This document shows, one piece after another, positions 1 through 10,923 of a stretch of DNA of 64,000 nucleotides. The translations under genes were made by a program, and so were the position numbers. The stretch lies in the NCBI GenBank assembly GCA_902555465.1, contig CACDSN010000003.1, forward strand, positions 34,152 through 98,151, written 5' to 3'. Source of the stretch: an uncultured Pelagibacteraceae bacterium. GTDB taxonomy: Bacteria > Pseudomonadota > Alphaproteobacteria > Pelagibacterales > Pelagibacteraceae. How positions within the stretch are numbered: the first letter of the stretch is position 1; each line of letters opens with the position of its first letter. Below the pieces are notes generated by a model. That model was not told where the DNA came from. It did not search any database and worked only from the letters and a program-made list of their open reading frames with translations.

Positions 1-823
1 TAAAAATATAGATTTAGCTGAACCATCTACTCCAATTGAAATTCTAGGAATAAATGGAGCCTCGAATGCAGGAGATGATTTCTTAGTTTTATCCTCAGAA
101 AAAGAAGCAAAAAGTTTAGCTGAGGCCAGAGTAAATGAAGCTAAAGAGGGAATAAAAACTTTAAATTTCACATCAAAAGATAATGCATTTTCTCAAAAGA
201 CATCTGAAGAATTAAATATCATCGTAAAATCTGACGTTCACGGTTCATCCGAGGCAATTAAATTTGCTATACAAAATATCAAACATGATGAAGTCAAAGC
301 AAAAATATTACTCTCTGATATAGGAATGGTTACAGAAACAGATATAACTCTTGCAAAAGCATCCAATGCTTCTGTAATTGCTTTTAATGTTAAACCAAGT
401 AAAGAGGCTAAAAAATTGGCTGAACAAGAGGGTATTAAAATTGAGTCATTCAATATAATTTACGAATTAATTGATTATATTAAGAAAAAAATGTCAGGGC
501 TTTTATCTCCAGAAATTAATGAAGAAATAATAGGAACAGCTGAAGTATTAGATATATTTAAGGTTTCTAAAGTAGGTAAAGTTGCTGGATCAAAGGTTTT
601 AAATGGTGAAATTAATCAAGATTCAAATGCTAGAGTAATAAGAGATGGCACTATAATATTTAATGGGAAAGTTGGCTCTATTTTTAGAGAAAAAAATCAA
701 GTTAAGCAAGTAAATGCTGGATTGGAATGTGGTATCTCTGTTAAGGACTTTAATGATTTTCAAATTAAGGATATTATTGAGGCATATAGATCAAACATTA
801 TAGAAAGACAGATTTCATCATGA
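1..823 (+). CDS. infB: Translation initiation factor IF-2, C-terminal part (5' end outside window)
   Basis: The reading frame is open from base 2 and gives 273 residues of the C-terminal half of IF-2, the GTPase that places initiator fMet-tRNA on the 30S subunit. The G domain lies upstream of the window. What is visible is the segment containing GINGASNAGDDF followed by the helical region and the C-terminal beta-barrel that binds fMet-tRNA (GLECGISVKDFNDF near the end). The next gene, rbfA, starts inside the stop codon (ATGA overlap), so the two are translationally coupled. This matches the nusA-infB-rbfA operon of proteobacteria. Identity is certain; the start is not visible. Confidence 0.97.
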   Translation, partial: KNIDLAEPSTPIEILGINGASNAGDDFLVLSSEKEAKSLAEARVNEAKEGIKTLNFTSKDNAFSQKTSEELNIIVKSDVHGSSEAIKFAIQNIKHDEVKAKILLSDIGMVTETDITLAKASNASVIAFNVKPSKEAKKLAEQEGIKIESFNIIYELIDYIKKKMSGLLSPEINEEIIGTAEVLDIFKVSKVGKVAGSKVLNGEINQDSNARVIRDGTIIFNGKVGSIFREKNQVKQVNAGLECGISVKDFNDFQIKDIIEAYRSNIIERQISS

Positions 824-1185
824 GTAAATTAGGAAAACCAGTTTCACAGAGACAACTAAGAGTAGGAGAAATGATTAAACAGGCATTAAGTATGATATTT
901 TTAAGAGAAGAAACAAAAATTTCTGATCTAGATACAAAATCTATAACTGTAACTGAAGTAAGAATGAGCCCAGACTTAAAAACTGCAAAAATATTTGTGA
1001 TACCTTTGGGAGGAAAAGATACGGAAAAAGTCATAGATAAATTAAAGGAATTTTCGTTTGTAATCAGAAAAGTATTATCAAAAAAAATTGTGGTAAAATT
1101 TATGCCAAAATTGTTTTTTGTAAATGATGATTCATTTGATTACGCTGAAAAAATAGAAAATTTAATTAGACAAACACAAAAATAA
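820..1185 (+). CDS. rbfA: 30S ribosome-binding factor A
   Basis: 121 residues, the normal RbfA size. RbfA is a KH-like protein that binds free 30S subunits and helps mature the 16S rRNA 5' end. The N-terminus (SQRQLRVGEMIKQALSMIF) and the central VTEVRMSPDLKTAKIFV strand-helix are the family hallmarks. The start codon overlaps the infB stop by 4 nt. In most alphaproteobacteria truB follows rbfA; here rpsO begins 10 nt after the rbfA stop instead. Confidence 0.95.
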   Translation: MSKLGKPVSQRQLRVGEMIKQALSMIFLREETKISDLDTKSITVTEVRMSPDLKTAKIFVIPLGGKDTEKVIDKLKEFSFVIRKVLSKKIVVKFMPKLFFVNDDSFDYAEKIENLIRQTQK

Positions 1186-1195
1186 AATAGTTAAA

Positions 1196-1444
1196 ATGGA
1201 GAAAAAAATGAAAGAAATAGCTAGACATGATAAAGATACTGGCTCATCAGAAGTTCAAATATCACAATTAACTTCTAAAATTGAGAATTTATCTAATCAT
1301 ATTAAAAAATATAAAAAAGATAAACACTCATCAGTTGGATTGATTAAAGCGGTAAACAAAAGAAAGAAATTATTAGATTATTTGAAAAAAAATAAAATGG
1401 AGATGTACAAAGAAGTAATTTCGAAATTAAATTTAAGGAAATAA
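1196..1444 (+). CDS. rpsO: 30S ribosomal protein S15 (short N-terminus)
   Basis: 82 residues, with the S15 signature DTGSSEVQISQLTSKI, then HSSVGLIKAVNKRKKLLDYL and a C-terminal LNLRK. S15 binds 16S rRNA early in assembly of the 30S platform. The usual length is about 89 residues, and here the first helix is shortened. A second in-frame ATG at 1208 is preceded by GGAG with a 6-nt spacer, so translation may begin there (78 aa); the ATG at 1196 has no clear Shine-Dalgarno. Upstream codons in this frame contain no ATG/GTG/TTG before a stop at 1163. The gene abuts pnp with no gap. Confidence 0.93.
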   Translation: MEKKMKEIARHDKDTGSSEVQISQLTSKIENLSNHIKKYKKDKHSSVGLIKAVNKRKKLLDYLKKNKMEMYKEVISKLNLRK

Positions 1445-3517
1445 ATGTTTAAAGTAGTAAAAAAAGAAATAGAAGTAGCAGGAAAAAAAATTAGTTTAGA
1501 GACAGGAAAAATAGCAAGACAAGCTGATGGAGCAATAATTGCACAATGTGGTGAAACAATTGTTTTAGCAACAGCTGTAGGAGCAAAAAAGGTTAATCCA
1601 GATATAGATTATTTTCCTTTATCAGTAAATTATCAAGAAAAATATTATGCGGCAGGAAAAATTCCAGGGGGATATTTTAAAAGAGAGGCTAGACCAACAG
1701 AAAGTGAAACATTAATCTCAAGATTAATTGACAGACCCATTAGACCTTTGTTTCCAGAAGAATTTAAAAATGAAGTTCAAGTTCTTCCAACAGTAATTTC
1801 TTACGATAAAGAAAACGAAGCAGATATATTATCTATAATTGCTTCATCTGCAGCATTAGCGATATCGGGCATGCCTTTCTTAGGACCTGTAGGCGCCTCT
1901 AGAGTTGGTCTTGTTGGTGGAAATTATGTTTTAAACCCATCGAAATCACAGCTTAAAGATTCCAAACTAGATTTAGTTGTTGCTGGAACCAAAGATGCAG
2001 TTCTGATGGTAGAGTCAGAAGCAAGCGGTTTAACAGAAGAAGAAATGTTAAATGCAGTTAAATTTGGCCACGAAGGATTTATTCCTGTAATCAAAATGAT
2101 TGAAGATTTAGCGAAAGAATGCAAAAAATCTGACTGGGTTATTGAAAAAAAAGATCTTACCGAAGTAAAGAAAAAATTAGAGTCTGAATTTACTGAAGAT
2201 TTAAAGAAAGCTTTTTCAATAAGAGATAAACAGGAAAGATCAAATAAAATTTCTGAAATTACAGATAGAGCTAAAAAACTTTATGAGGAGAATGAGGAAA
2301 TTACAGATTTAGATGTAAATTCTGAACTTAAAAGTTTAGAAAAAACAATTGTAAGAACAGATATTCTTAAGAATAAAAATCGTATTGATGGCAGAGGTTT
2401 ATCCGATGTTAGACCAATAATGTGTGAAGTTGGAATTCTTCCTAGAGTTCATGGATCTGCATTATTTACAAGAGGAGAAACACAAGCAATAGTAACAACT
2501 ACTCTTGGTACATCAGATGATGAGCAAAAAATTGAAAGTTTAGATGGTTTGCAAAAAGAAAGATTTATGCTCCATTATAACTTTCCACCATTCTCAGTTG
2601 GAGAAACTGGTAGAATTGGAACAGGCAGAAGAGAAATAGGACACGGAAAACTTGCATGGAGAGCTATAAATTCATCATTACCATCAAAAGAAAAATTCCC
2701 TTATACGTTTAGAATAGTTTCGGAAATCACAGAGTCTAACGGTTCATCTTCAATGGCAACTGTATGTGGAACTTCACTAGCATTAATGGATGCAGGCGTA
2801 CCGATCAAAGAGCCAGTCGCAGGTATTGCAATGGGATTAATAAAAGAAGGCAATGACTTTAGTGTTTTATCAGATATTCTAGGTGATGAAGATCACTTAG
2901 GTGATATGGATTTTAAAGTTGCTGGAACCAAGGATGGAATAACATCTCTTCAAATGGATATCAAAATAAGAGGAATTACATTTGAGATAATGGAACAGGC
3001 TTTAAAACAAGCTAAAGATGGAAGAATTCATATTTTAGGTGAAATGAATAAAGCTTTATCCAAATCAAGAGATGAAGTTGGAAAACATACTCCAAAGATG
3101 GAAAAAATATCAGTAGATAAAAAAGATATAGCAACTGTTATAGGAAAAGGAGGAGCAACCATTAGAGAAATTGTTGAACTTTCCCAAGCAAAGGTTGATA
3201 TTAATGACGAAGGGGTCGTAACAGTAGCTGCGCCAGATGAAGAGTCTAGAAATAAAGCGATGCAAATGATTAAAGATCTAACAGCAAAACCAGAAATAAA
3301 CAAAATCTATAATGGAAAAGTAATGAAAATTATGGAGTTTGGTGCATTCGTTAATTTTTTAGGAAAACAAGATGGTCTTGTGCATATCTCAGAACTTGCC
3401 AATAAGAGAGTAGCCAAAGTAACTGATGTTATTAAAGAAGGAGATGAGGTTAAAGTAAAAGTTATTGGATTTGACAGAGGTAAAGTAAAACTATCAATCA
3501 AACAGGCAGCAGTTTAA
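1445..3517 (+). CDS. pnp: Polyribonucleotide nucleotidyltransferase (PNPase)
   Basis: 690 residues, full length. PNPase degrades RNA 3'-5' phosphorolytically. Domain order: first RNase PH domain (about 1-140), all-helical linker, second RNase PH domain (about 310-545, with [16 protein letters not shown] and the [20 protein letters not shown] catalytic segment), KH domain (about 553-612, [12 protein letters not shown]) and S1 domain (about 620-690, [18 protein letters not shown]). It begins directly after the rpsO stop, the standard rpsO-pnp arrangement. Confidence 0.98.
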   Translation: MFKVVKKEIEVAGKKISLETGKIARQADGAIIAQCGETIVLATAVGAKKVNPDIDYFPLSVNYQEKYYAAGKIPGGYFKREARPTESETLISRLIDRPIRPLFPEEFKNEVQVLPTVISYDKENEADILSIIASSAALAISGMPFLGPVGASRVGLVGGNYVLNPSKSQLKDSKLDLVVAGTKDAVLMVESEASGLTEEEMLNAVKFGHEGFIPVIKMIEDLAKECKKSDWVIEKKDLTEVKKKLESEFTEDLKKAFSIRDKQERSNKISEITDRAKKLYEENEEITDLDVNSELKSLEKTIVRTDILKNKNRIDGRGLSDVRPIMCEVGILPRVHGSALFTRGETQAIVTTTLGTSDDEQKIESLDGLQKERFMLHYNFPPFSVGETGRIGTGRREIGHGKLAWRAINSSLPSKEKFPYTFRIVSEITESNGSSSMATVCGTSLALMDAGVPIKEPVAGIAMGLIKEGNDFSVLSDILGDEDHLGDMDFKVAGTKDGITSLQMDIKIRGITFEIMEQALKQAKDGRIHILGEMNKALSKSRDEVGKHTPKMEKISVDKKDIATVIGKGGATIREIVELSQAKVDINDEGVVTVAAPDEESRNKAMQMIKDLTAKPEINKIYNGKVMKIMEFGAFVNFLGKQDGLVHISELANKRVAKVTDVIKEGDEVKVKVIGFDRGKVKLSIKQAAV

Positions 3518-3521
3518 AAAA

Positions 3522-3746
3522 ATGCAAGATCAAAAAATATTGCAAATAATTGAAAATCTTAAAGGCAGAAGAAATTATGAAGAAAAAAAAGCTGCTAAAC
3601 TTGGATTTACATCATTATATGCATATTTTGAAAATAAAATAATGAAAGAAAAAGTAGCTGATGAAGAAAAGAGTAAAGAATTAGAGGAAATTCGAAGTTT
3701 TAAAGAAAGAACGAAAACTAAGAAAAAAAGTTGTAGTTGCTGCTAA
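3522..3746 (+). CDS. Small charged protein with CSCC tail, unknown function
   Basis: 74 residues, starting 4 nt after pnp and so probably co-transcribed with it. I do not recognise a named family. It is rich in Lys/Glu, predicted helical, and carries a short aromatic stretch (LGFTSLYAYFENKIM). It ends in KKKSCSCC, with three cysteines in the last four residues, which could bind metal or be modified. The position after pnp might suggest an RNA-decay or ribosome accessory role, but that is only context. Its 3' end overlaps by 4 nt the end of a small convergent ORF. Confidence 0.7.
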   Translation: MQDQKILQIIENLKGRRNYEEKKAAKLGFTSLYAYFENKIMKEKVADEEKSKELEEIRSFKERTKTKKKSCSCC

Positions 3747-3856
3747 TTATTTTTTTTCTTTTCCCTTTTAATTTTTCTCTTCTCTTTAAGAGAAAGTTTT
3801 GCTTTTTTCATTACACTAGAATCTTTAAATGATTTTCCACTATATCTTTTAGACAT
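3743..3856 (-). CDS. 37-residue basic protein, last gene of the fab operon (putative)
   Basis: A 37-codon frame begins with ATG at 3856 (MSKRYSGKSFKDSSVMKK), one base beyond the fabI stop, and ends at a TAG overlapping the convergent gene. It is strongly basic: the second half is almost all Lys/Arg/Glu (KEKRKIKREKKKNN). The near-contact with fabI suggests translational coupling. No family is recognised; the composition resembles small ribosome-associated or RNA-binding peptides. It could be a chance frame in AT-rich DNA, although an ordinary N-terminus of mixed composition and the exact spacing to fabI argue for a real gene. Confidence 0.5.
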   Translation of the reverse strand: MSKRYSGKSFKDSSVMKKAKLSLKEKRKIKREKKKNN

Positions 3857-3857
3857 T

Positions 3858-4643
3858 TTAAGTTATATTTTTTGGATCTGGCATTCCAACTTTGTTATAG
3901 CCAGCATCTACATAATGAATTTCACCAGTAACACCAGCAGCCAAATCACTCAAAAGATATAAAGCTGAATTACCAACATCATTAATATCTACATTTCTTT
4001 TTAAGAAGGAGTGATCCTCATTCCATTTATATAAGAATTTTGCATCTCCTATTGCAGAGGCAGCCAGGGTTTTAATTGGCCCTGCACTTATTGCATTTAC
4101 TCTAATTTGTTTAGAACCCAAATCCCTTGCAAGATATTTTACACTTGCCTCTAAAGCAGATTTACAAACTCCCATTACATTATAATTTGGGATTGCTTTT
4201 GTTGACTCATAAGTAAGCGTAATCATACTTCCATTAGGTTTCATTATTTTAACTGCTTCTCTTGCAACTTCTGTAAATGAAAAGCATGAAATAAGCATAC
4301 TCCTTAAAAAGTTTTCTCTTGATGTATTTAAATATTCACCAGATAATTCTGATTTATCTGAAAACGCTATAGCATGAACAACAAAGTCAATTTCACTCCA
4401 ATTAGATTTAATATCTTCAAATAATTTAATAACATCTTCTTTTTTTTCCACATCACAGCTGAATGTTACTTTTGAATTTAGTTTTTCAGCCAACGGTACT
4501 ACTCTTTTTTTTAAAGCATCTCCTAAATATGTGAATGCTAGTTCTGCTCCTGCCTCTGCTAATTTTTGAGAAATTCCCCATGCGATTGATCTTTCATTAG
4601 CTACACCCATTATTAAACCTTTTTTGCCCTTCATTAAGCTCAT
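3858..4643 (-). CDS. fabI: Enoyl-[acyl-carrier-protein] reductase (NADH)
   Basis: 261 residues, full length. FabI reduces trans-2-enoyl-ACP in the last step of each fatty-acid elongation cycle. It is a short-chain dehydrogenase fold protein with an N-terminal GKKGLIMGVANERSIAWGI nucleotide-binding segment, the FabI-type Tyr-x6-Lys pair in YNVMGVCKSALEASVKYLA, and the substrate-lid sequence AGPIKTLAASAI. It is the third gene of fabA-fabB-fabI, 2 nt after fabB. Confidence 0.97.
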   Translation of the reverse strand: MSLMKGKKGLIMGVANERSIAWGISQKLAEAGAELAFTYLGDALKKRVVPLAEKLNSKVTFSCDVEKKEDVIKLFEDIKSNWSEIDFVVHAIAFSDKSELSGEYLNTSRENFLRSMLISCFSFTEVAREAVKIMKPNGSMITLTYESTKAIPNYNVMGVCKSALEASVKYLARDLGSKQIRVNAISAGPIKTLAASAIGDAKFLYKWNEDHSFLKRNVDINDVGNSALYLLSDLAAGVTGEIHYVDAGYNKVGMPDPKNIT

Positions 4644-4645
4644 TT

Positions 4646-5857
4646 TTAAACCTTTTCAAAAATTAAAGACGCATTGGTCCCACCAAAACCAAAGCTATTA
4701 GACATAACTGAATTTAATTCCACATCCTTTTCAGTTTGAGTAATAATAGGGAATTTTTTAGCATCTTCATCCATATCATTTATATTTGCTGATGCGGTTA
4801 TAAAATTGTTTTTCATCATTATTAAACTATAAATAGCCTCATGAACTGATGCAGCTCCTAAAGGATGGCCAGACAGGGATTTAGTTGAGCTGATTTTAGG
4901 AATTTTAGATCCAAAAGTTTCTCCGACTGCATTTAACTCTGTAATGTCACCTACCGGTGTTGAAGTTCCATGAGTATTTAAATAATCAATTTTATTTTTT
5001 GATGTTGCGAGTGCCATTTTCATACATCTAATAGCTCCTTCACCAGATGGAGCTACCATATCATAACCATCAGAAGTTGCTCCATAACCCGTCAATTCTG
5101 CATATATTTTTGCACCTCTAGATTTTGCGTGTTCATATTCTTCAAGAACAAGAACACCCGCACCTCCAGCAATTACAAATCCATCTCTAGTTTTATCGTA
5201 TGCTCTAGAAGCTTTTTCAGGTGTATCATTATATTTTGAAGATAATGCTGTCATGGCATCAAACATAGCAGTCATCGCCCAATGAATTTCCTCACTTCCT
5301 CCTGCAAAAACAATATCTTGTTTACCCATTTGAATTAACTCCATAGAATTACCAATACAATGTCCACTAGTAGCACATGCAGAACTCATGGTGTAATTAG
5401 TTCCTTTAATTTTAAATGGAACCGCAAGTGTTGCAGATGCGGTACTAGCCATAGTTCTTGGAACAATGAAAGGACCCATTAGCTTTGGTGTTTTTGCTCT
5501 TGTTTTATCTGCGGCAAGTATAACATTTTCAATGGAAGGTCCTCCAGAACCCATAACAATCCCAGTTTTAAAATTACTTACATCTTTTTCTTCTAAGCCA
5601 GAGTCCTCGATAGCTTCTTTCATTGCTATATAATTGTAGGCAGAGCCAGAACCCATAAACCTAATTGTTTTTCTATCTATATGATCTTCAAGCTTAATAT
5701 TAGGTTTACCATGAATATGACTTTTAAGATTATGCTCCTTATATTCCTCAGAGAACGAAATTCCAGATTTTGAATTTAATAACGATTGTTTTACATCCTC
5801 TTGATTATTTCCTAGACAGGAAACTATGCCTAAACCTGTTACAACTACTCTTCTCAT
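4646..5857 (-). CDS. fabB: 3-oxoacyl-ACP synthase I
   Basis: 403 residues with the Cys-His-His triad of condensing enzymes: Cys161 in [10 protein letters not shown], a His in [11 protein letters not shown] and a His in [11 protein letters not shown]. FabB extends acyl-ACP with malonyl-ACP and is the enzyme needed to elongate the cis-3-decenoyl product of FabA, so the pair makes unsaturated fatty acids. The start codon overlaps the fabA stop by 1 nt (TAATG). The FabB assignment rather than FabF rests on the adjacent fabA and overall similarity. Confidence 0.96.
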   Translation of the reverse strand: MRRVVVTGLGIVSCLGNNQEDVKQSLLNSKSGISFSEEYKEHNLKSHIHGKPNIKLEDHIDRKTIRFMGSGSAYNYIAMKEAIEDSGLEEKDVSNFKTGIVMGSGGPSIENVILAADKTRAKTPKLMGPFIVPRTMASTASATLAVPFKIKGTNYTMSSACATSGHCIGNSMELIQMGKQDIVFAGGSEEIHWAMTAMFDAMTALSSKYNDTPEKASRAYDKTRDGFVIAGGAGVLVLEEYEHAKSRGAKIYAELTGYGATSDGYDMVAPSGEGAIRCMKMALATSKNKIDYLNTHGTSTPVGDITELNAVGETFGSKIPKISSTKSLSGHPLGAASVHEAIYSLIMMKNNFITASANINDMDEDAKKFPIITQTEKDVELNSVMSNSFGFGGTNASLIFEKV

Positions 5858-6357
5858 TATTTAAATAATCCTACCTTTAAATTTTCTGCAGAATAAATTT
5901 TTTTTCCATCTGCTAATAATATACCATTTGCGAGGCCAACTGTAGTTTCTCCTTTAATTATTATTCTTTTCATATCTATTTCATAAGTGGCTTTTTTAAC
6001 ATTTTTTAGAACTTCTCCAGTAAATTTAACCGTACTTACGCCTAAAGCTCTTCCTCTACCAGGATTTCCAAGCCATCCAAGATAAAATCCAACTAATTGC
6101 CACATCGCATCCAAACCTAAACATCCTGGCATAACTGGATCCTCTTTAAAGTGACAATTAAAAAACCATAAATCATCTTTAATATCCAACTCAGCTTTAA
6201 TTAATCCTTTTTTATATGTTCCAGTATTTTCACTAATTTCAGTAATTCTGTCAAACATCAGCATTGGAGGAAGGGGTAATTTTGCATTTCCTGGGCCAAA
6301 TAATCCACCTTCTCCGCAGTGAATTAACTCATCGTAGGTATAGGAGTTTTTTTTCAT
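5857..6357 (-). CDS. fabA: 3-hydroxydecanoyl-ACP dehydratase/isomerase
   Basis: 166 residues, hotdog fold. FabA dehydrates 3-hydroxydecanoyl-ACP and isomerises the product to cis-3, the branch point to unsaturated fatty acids. Catalytic His69 lies in [21 protein letters not shown] and Asp83 in the same block. It is the first gene of the fab operon; its start faces irr across a 69-nt gap that contains a palindrome-like element shared with the katG promoter region. Alphaproteobacteria commonly keep fabA-fabB(-fabI) beside irr, which supports both calls. Confidence 0.97.
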   Translation of the reverse strand: MKKNSYTYDELIHCGEGGLFGPGNAKLPLPPMLMFDRITEISENTGTYKKGLIKAELDIKDDLWFFNCHFKEDPVMPGCLGLDAMWQLVGFYLGWLGNPGRGRALGVSTVKFTGEVLKNVKKATYEIDMKRIIIKGETTVGLANGILLADGKKIYSAENLKVGLFK

Positions 6358-6404
6358 AAAAGTTTAACCTTAATACTTGATTTCAAGCAATTATAACATT
6401 ACTA

Positions 6405-6424
6405 TAGTTTAGAATAATTATAAA
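6405..6424. promoter_or_regulatory. Putative Irr/Fur-family operator, copy 1 (fabA-irr gap)
   Basis: The core reads TTTAGAATAATTATAAA (6408-6424), an imperfect palindrome ending 2 nt before the irr start codon. The reverse complement of the element at 6846-6865 matches it at 19 of 20 positions when the TAG extension is included. TTTAGAA/TTCTAAA half-sites are, from memory, the type bound by alphaproteobacterial Irr. The location suggests autoregulation of irr and possibly control of fabA. Confidence 0.65.
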
Positions 6425-6426
6425 GT

Positions 6427-6852
6427 ATGACAAAAGCTGAGACAAATTTCTTAGTAAAATTAAGAAGTTCTGGGTTAAGACCAACAAAGCAAAGAATTAA
6501 AATTTGCGAAGTGTTGTTTAATCGAGATAAAACTTTTCATTTTTCGATAAATGATTTAACAAATATTATTCAAAATCAACACAATGAAAAAATTTCATTA
6601 GCTACCGTGTATAATACAGTACATGCATTTAAAAAAAAAGGTTACTTGAAAGAAATTAATATTGGAAACGATATGTCGTATTTTGATACAAATACAACTT
6701 CACACCATCATTTCTATGATGAGCAGACTAAAGAATTAATTGATATTAATTCTCAAGAAGTTGAAATAAAAAAGACACCAACACCTCCAAATGGAAAAAA
6801 AATTGAAGGTGTTGAAGTTACTTTTAAAATCTCAAAAAAATCTAGTTTATAA
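6427..6852 (+). CDS. irr: Irr-like Fur-family iron/haem-responsive regulator
   Basis: 141 residues. The winged-helix N-domain contains GLRPTKQRIKICEVLF and the recognition-helix region ISLATVYNTVHAFKKKGYL; the dimerisation domain carries the His-rich SHHHFYDEQTKELIDI (His93-95). It lacks the paired CxxC zinc motifs of many Fur proteins (only one Cys, Cys28), as is usual in Irr. In alphaproteobacteria Irr senses haem/iron status and controls iron-using genes. Divergent adjacency to fabA is the classical Irr context. Fur or PerR are alternatives; the adjacent katG would fit PerR-like duty, but sequence and synteny favour Irr. Confidence 0.78.
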   Translation: MTKAETNFLVKLRSSGLRPTKQRIKICEVLFNRDKTFHFSINDLTNIIQNQHNEKISLATVYNTVHAFKKKGYLKEINIGNDMSYFDTNTTSHHHFYDEQTKELIDINSQEVEIKKTPTPPNGKKIEGVEVTFKISKKSSL

Positions 6853-6865
6853 TCATTCTAAACTA
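6846..6865. promoter_or_regulatory. Putative Irr/Fur-family operator, copy 2 (upstream of katG)
   Basis: TTTATAATCATTCTAAA at 6846-6862 overlaps the irr stop codon and touches the -35 element of the katG promoter. In reverse complement it is TTTAGAATGATTATAAA, one base different from the copy before irr, and the next three bases (TAG) also match. Placement at the upstream edge of a sigma-70 promoter suits either activation or repression. Confidence 0.65.
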
Positions 6866-6866
6866 C

Positions 6867-9128
<2,262 letters not shown>

Positions 9129-9143
9129 AAAAGGGACAAACTT

Positions 9144-9737
9144 ATGGCGGAAATGAGTTTTGAGGATTTTTATAAAGTACCAGACTTAAAGTTTGATATT
9201 TTTAGACTTAGAAAAGATTTAGAAAAAGTATTAGAGAGAAAAAAATTTGAATCTCCTGGAGTTACTCACTTTGGAGCAATCCCACTTAATAGAGTTCCTA
9301 ACGATAAAAGTTCAATTGAAGGGAATAATGTACGAGGTAAATACTGGACTATTGCTGACGAGACTGGAAAAGAAGTGTCTAGAGATATAGATATTGATGA
9401 ATCGAAATATACAGAACTTGTTCCAGAATTTGAGGATACTTACTTTAAAGAAGTATATAATAGCCTAAAAAATAGATTTAAATTAGGTAGAGTTAGACTT
9501 CTTTTAAAAGAACCAAGATCCACCTTAAGTTGGCATAAAGATCCAGAACCTAGACTGCACATACCCATTGTAACTAATAAAGGATGCATGATGGTTATAG
9601 AAAACGTAGCTAAACACATGCCCGCTGACGGTACAGCAACAATTACAAATAATAAAAAATTTCATAATTTTTTTAATGGTGGAGAGCAGGCGCGAGTTCA
9701 TCTTGTAGCATGTGTATTAGAGGATCCCTTTAACTAA
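9144..9737 (+). CDS. Putative Fe(II)/2-oxoglutarate oxygenase, Asp/Asn beta-hydroxylase-like
   Basis: 197 residues. The C-terminal half looks like a double-stranded beta-helix oxygenase: His131 and Asp133 in LSWHKDPEPRLHIPI give the HxD pair, His174 in KKFHNFFNGG is the likely third ligand, and Arg184-His186 (ARVHLVAC) would hold 2-oxoglutarate. This pattern is seen in aspartyl/asparaginyl hydroxylase-like proteins. The substrate is unknown. It lies 15 nt downstream of katG, so it is probably co-transcribed with it. An Fe(II) enzyme paired with a peroxidase near an iron regulator is a plausible iron/oxidant unit. The family call is moderately sure. Confidence 0.65.
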   Translation: MAEMSFEDFYKVPDLKFDIFRLRKDLEKVLERKKFESPGVTHFGAIPLNRVPNDKSSIEGNNVRGKYWTIADETGKEVSRDIDIDESKYTELVPEFEDTYFKEVYNSLKNRFKLGRVRLLLKEPRSTLSWHKDPEPRLHIPIVTNKGCMMVIENVAKHMPADGTATITNNKKFHNFFNGGEQARVHLVACVLEDPFN

Positions 9738-10189
9738 TTTGGAAGTTTACCCCAAAAATTATCAAACAAGATCCACCCCTTGAGATCGACATTTGCTATT
9801 TTACACCAATTATTTTTGCATTTTTTAATCAAAATAAGCTTTCCCTTTTCAGCTAATGCGACTGGTTCAGAGAATTTAGTAGGTTTAGAAAAAATATATT
9901 GATTCTTAATTAATATAACCGAGTTAGATTTTTTTAACTGAGAAGTGTGAATCCATCCACTATTATGTTTATGATCGATTATTCTTTTAAAATTTTCTTT
10001 TTTATCAATTACTTTAATTGGTAAATATTTTTTTACATAAACATATTTAATTGGATATTCAAAACTAGGGCCAAATCTGACATTTACTTTATTATTTTTT
10101 AGCATAACAAATTCTTCAGAAAAGGAAATATTAATAGGAAAAATTAACAAAAAAAATATGAAAGAACAAATTATAATTCGCATACACAA
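9734..10189 (-). CDS. Exported SH3-like domain protein
   Basis: 151 residues with an N-terminal signal peptide (RIIICSFIFFLLIFPINISFSEE) and two SH3-like repeats: VNVRFGPSFEYPIKYVYVKKYLPIKVI and the later IFSKPTKFSEPVALAEKGKLILIKKC, with WIHTSQL and GWILFDNFWG in the expected beta-strand positions. Such periplasmic bacterial-SH3 proteins (COG3807 type) probably bind cell-wall material. The start overlaps the preceding ThiF-like gene by 19 nt; a second Met two codons in is possible. It is the last gene of the ubiE-ubiB-coaBC-dut cluster and overlaps the oxygenase gene tail to tail by 4 nt. Confidence 0.8.
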   Translation of the reverse strand: MCMRIIICSFIFFLLIFPINISFSEEFVMLKNNKVNVRFGPSFEYPIKYVYVKKYLPIKVIDKKENFKRIIDHKHNSGWIHTSQLKKSNSVILIKNQYIFSKPTKFSEPVALAEKGKLILIKKCKNNWCKIANVDLKGWILFDNFWGKLPN

Positions 10190-10923
10190 TTTTTAATTTT
10201 TTTAAATTTTACTATTCTTAGCTTTAAACTTAATGTATTTAAAATTAATATAGAATTCTCTAAAACATTTTTAGATCCAATTATTATTTTAATTACTTCA
10301 TTAGCTTGAAAAGATCCAACTATACTAGCAGTAGATCCAAGGATCCCTTCTTGATCACAATTTAAAATATCATCTGATGGTTTTTCCTGATAGAAACAAT
10401 TTAAACAAGCGCTTTTTTTATTTTTAAAATTAAATACAAATATATGTCCATCATATTTACTTATAGCACCAACTACCAATTTTTTTTTAAACTCAAAAGA
10501 TTTATTATTAAGTAAAAATTTTGTATCGAAATTATCAGAAGCATCAACTATTATATGATATTTTGAAATTATTTTATCTACATTTTTTTTATCTATTTTT
10601 TTTTTATAAATATTAATTTTAACTAAAGGATTAGTATTTTTCAGTTTTTGTTTTAAAACATCAACTTTATACTTATTTATATCATTTGTATTAAATAAAG
10701 TCTGCCGGTTGAGGTTTGATAGAGAAACTTTATCATAATCTATTATTCCGATTTCTCCAACTCCAGCCCTACACAATAAATCAGCAACTGGACATCCAAG
10801 TCCACCCGCACCAACTATAAACACTTTTGATAAAGAAATTTTTTTTTGTCCTAAAATTCCAATATTTTTAAGAACTATTTGACGAGAATATCTATCTATA
10901 TAATTTTTACCTACTTGACTCAT
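10171..10923 (-). CDS. ThiF/MoeB-type E1-like adenylyltransferase
   Basis: 250 residues. The N-terminal Rossmann motif GAGGLGCPVADLLCRAGVG and the segment IDYDKVSLSNLNRQTLF are ATP-binding hallmarks of the HesA/MoeB/ThiF family, which adenylates the C-terminal Gly-Gly of a sulfur carrier. Zinc-type cysteines appear as CLNC and, at the end, NCVC; Cys in LNCDQEGILG is near the usual catalytic position. In alphaproteobacteria a moeB-like gene follows dut in this cluster. Whether it serves thiamine, molybdopterin or another thiolation pathway cannot be told here. It overlaps dut by 4 nt. Confidence 0.88.
   Translation of the reverse strand: MSQVGKNYIDRYSRQIVLKNIGILGQKKISLSKVFIVGAGGLGCPVADLLCRAGVGEIGIIDYDKVSLSNLNRQTLFNTNDINKYKVDVLKQKLKNTNPLVKINIYKKKIDKKNVDKIISKYHIIVDASDNFDTKFLLNNKSFEFKKKLVVGAISKYDGHIFVFNFKNKKSACLNCFYQEKPSDDILNCDQEGILGSTASIVGSFQANEVIKIIIGSKNVLENSILILNTLSLKLRIVKFKKIKNCVCEL

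Noticed and set aside
3028-3303. Antisense open frames inside pnp and many other genes
   Set aside because: They mirror the real coding strand, lack family motifs and have Ser/Leu/Phe-rich shadow composition.
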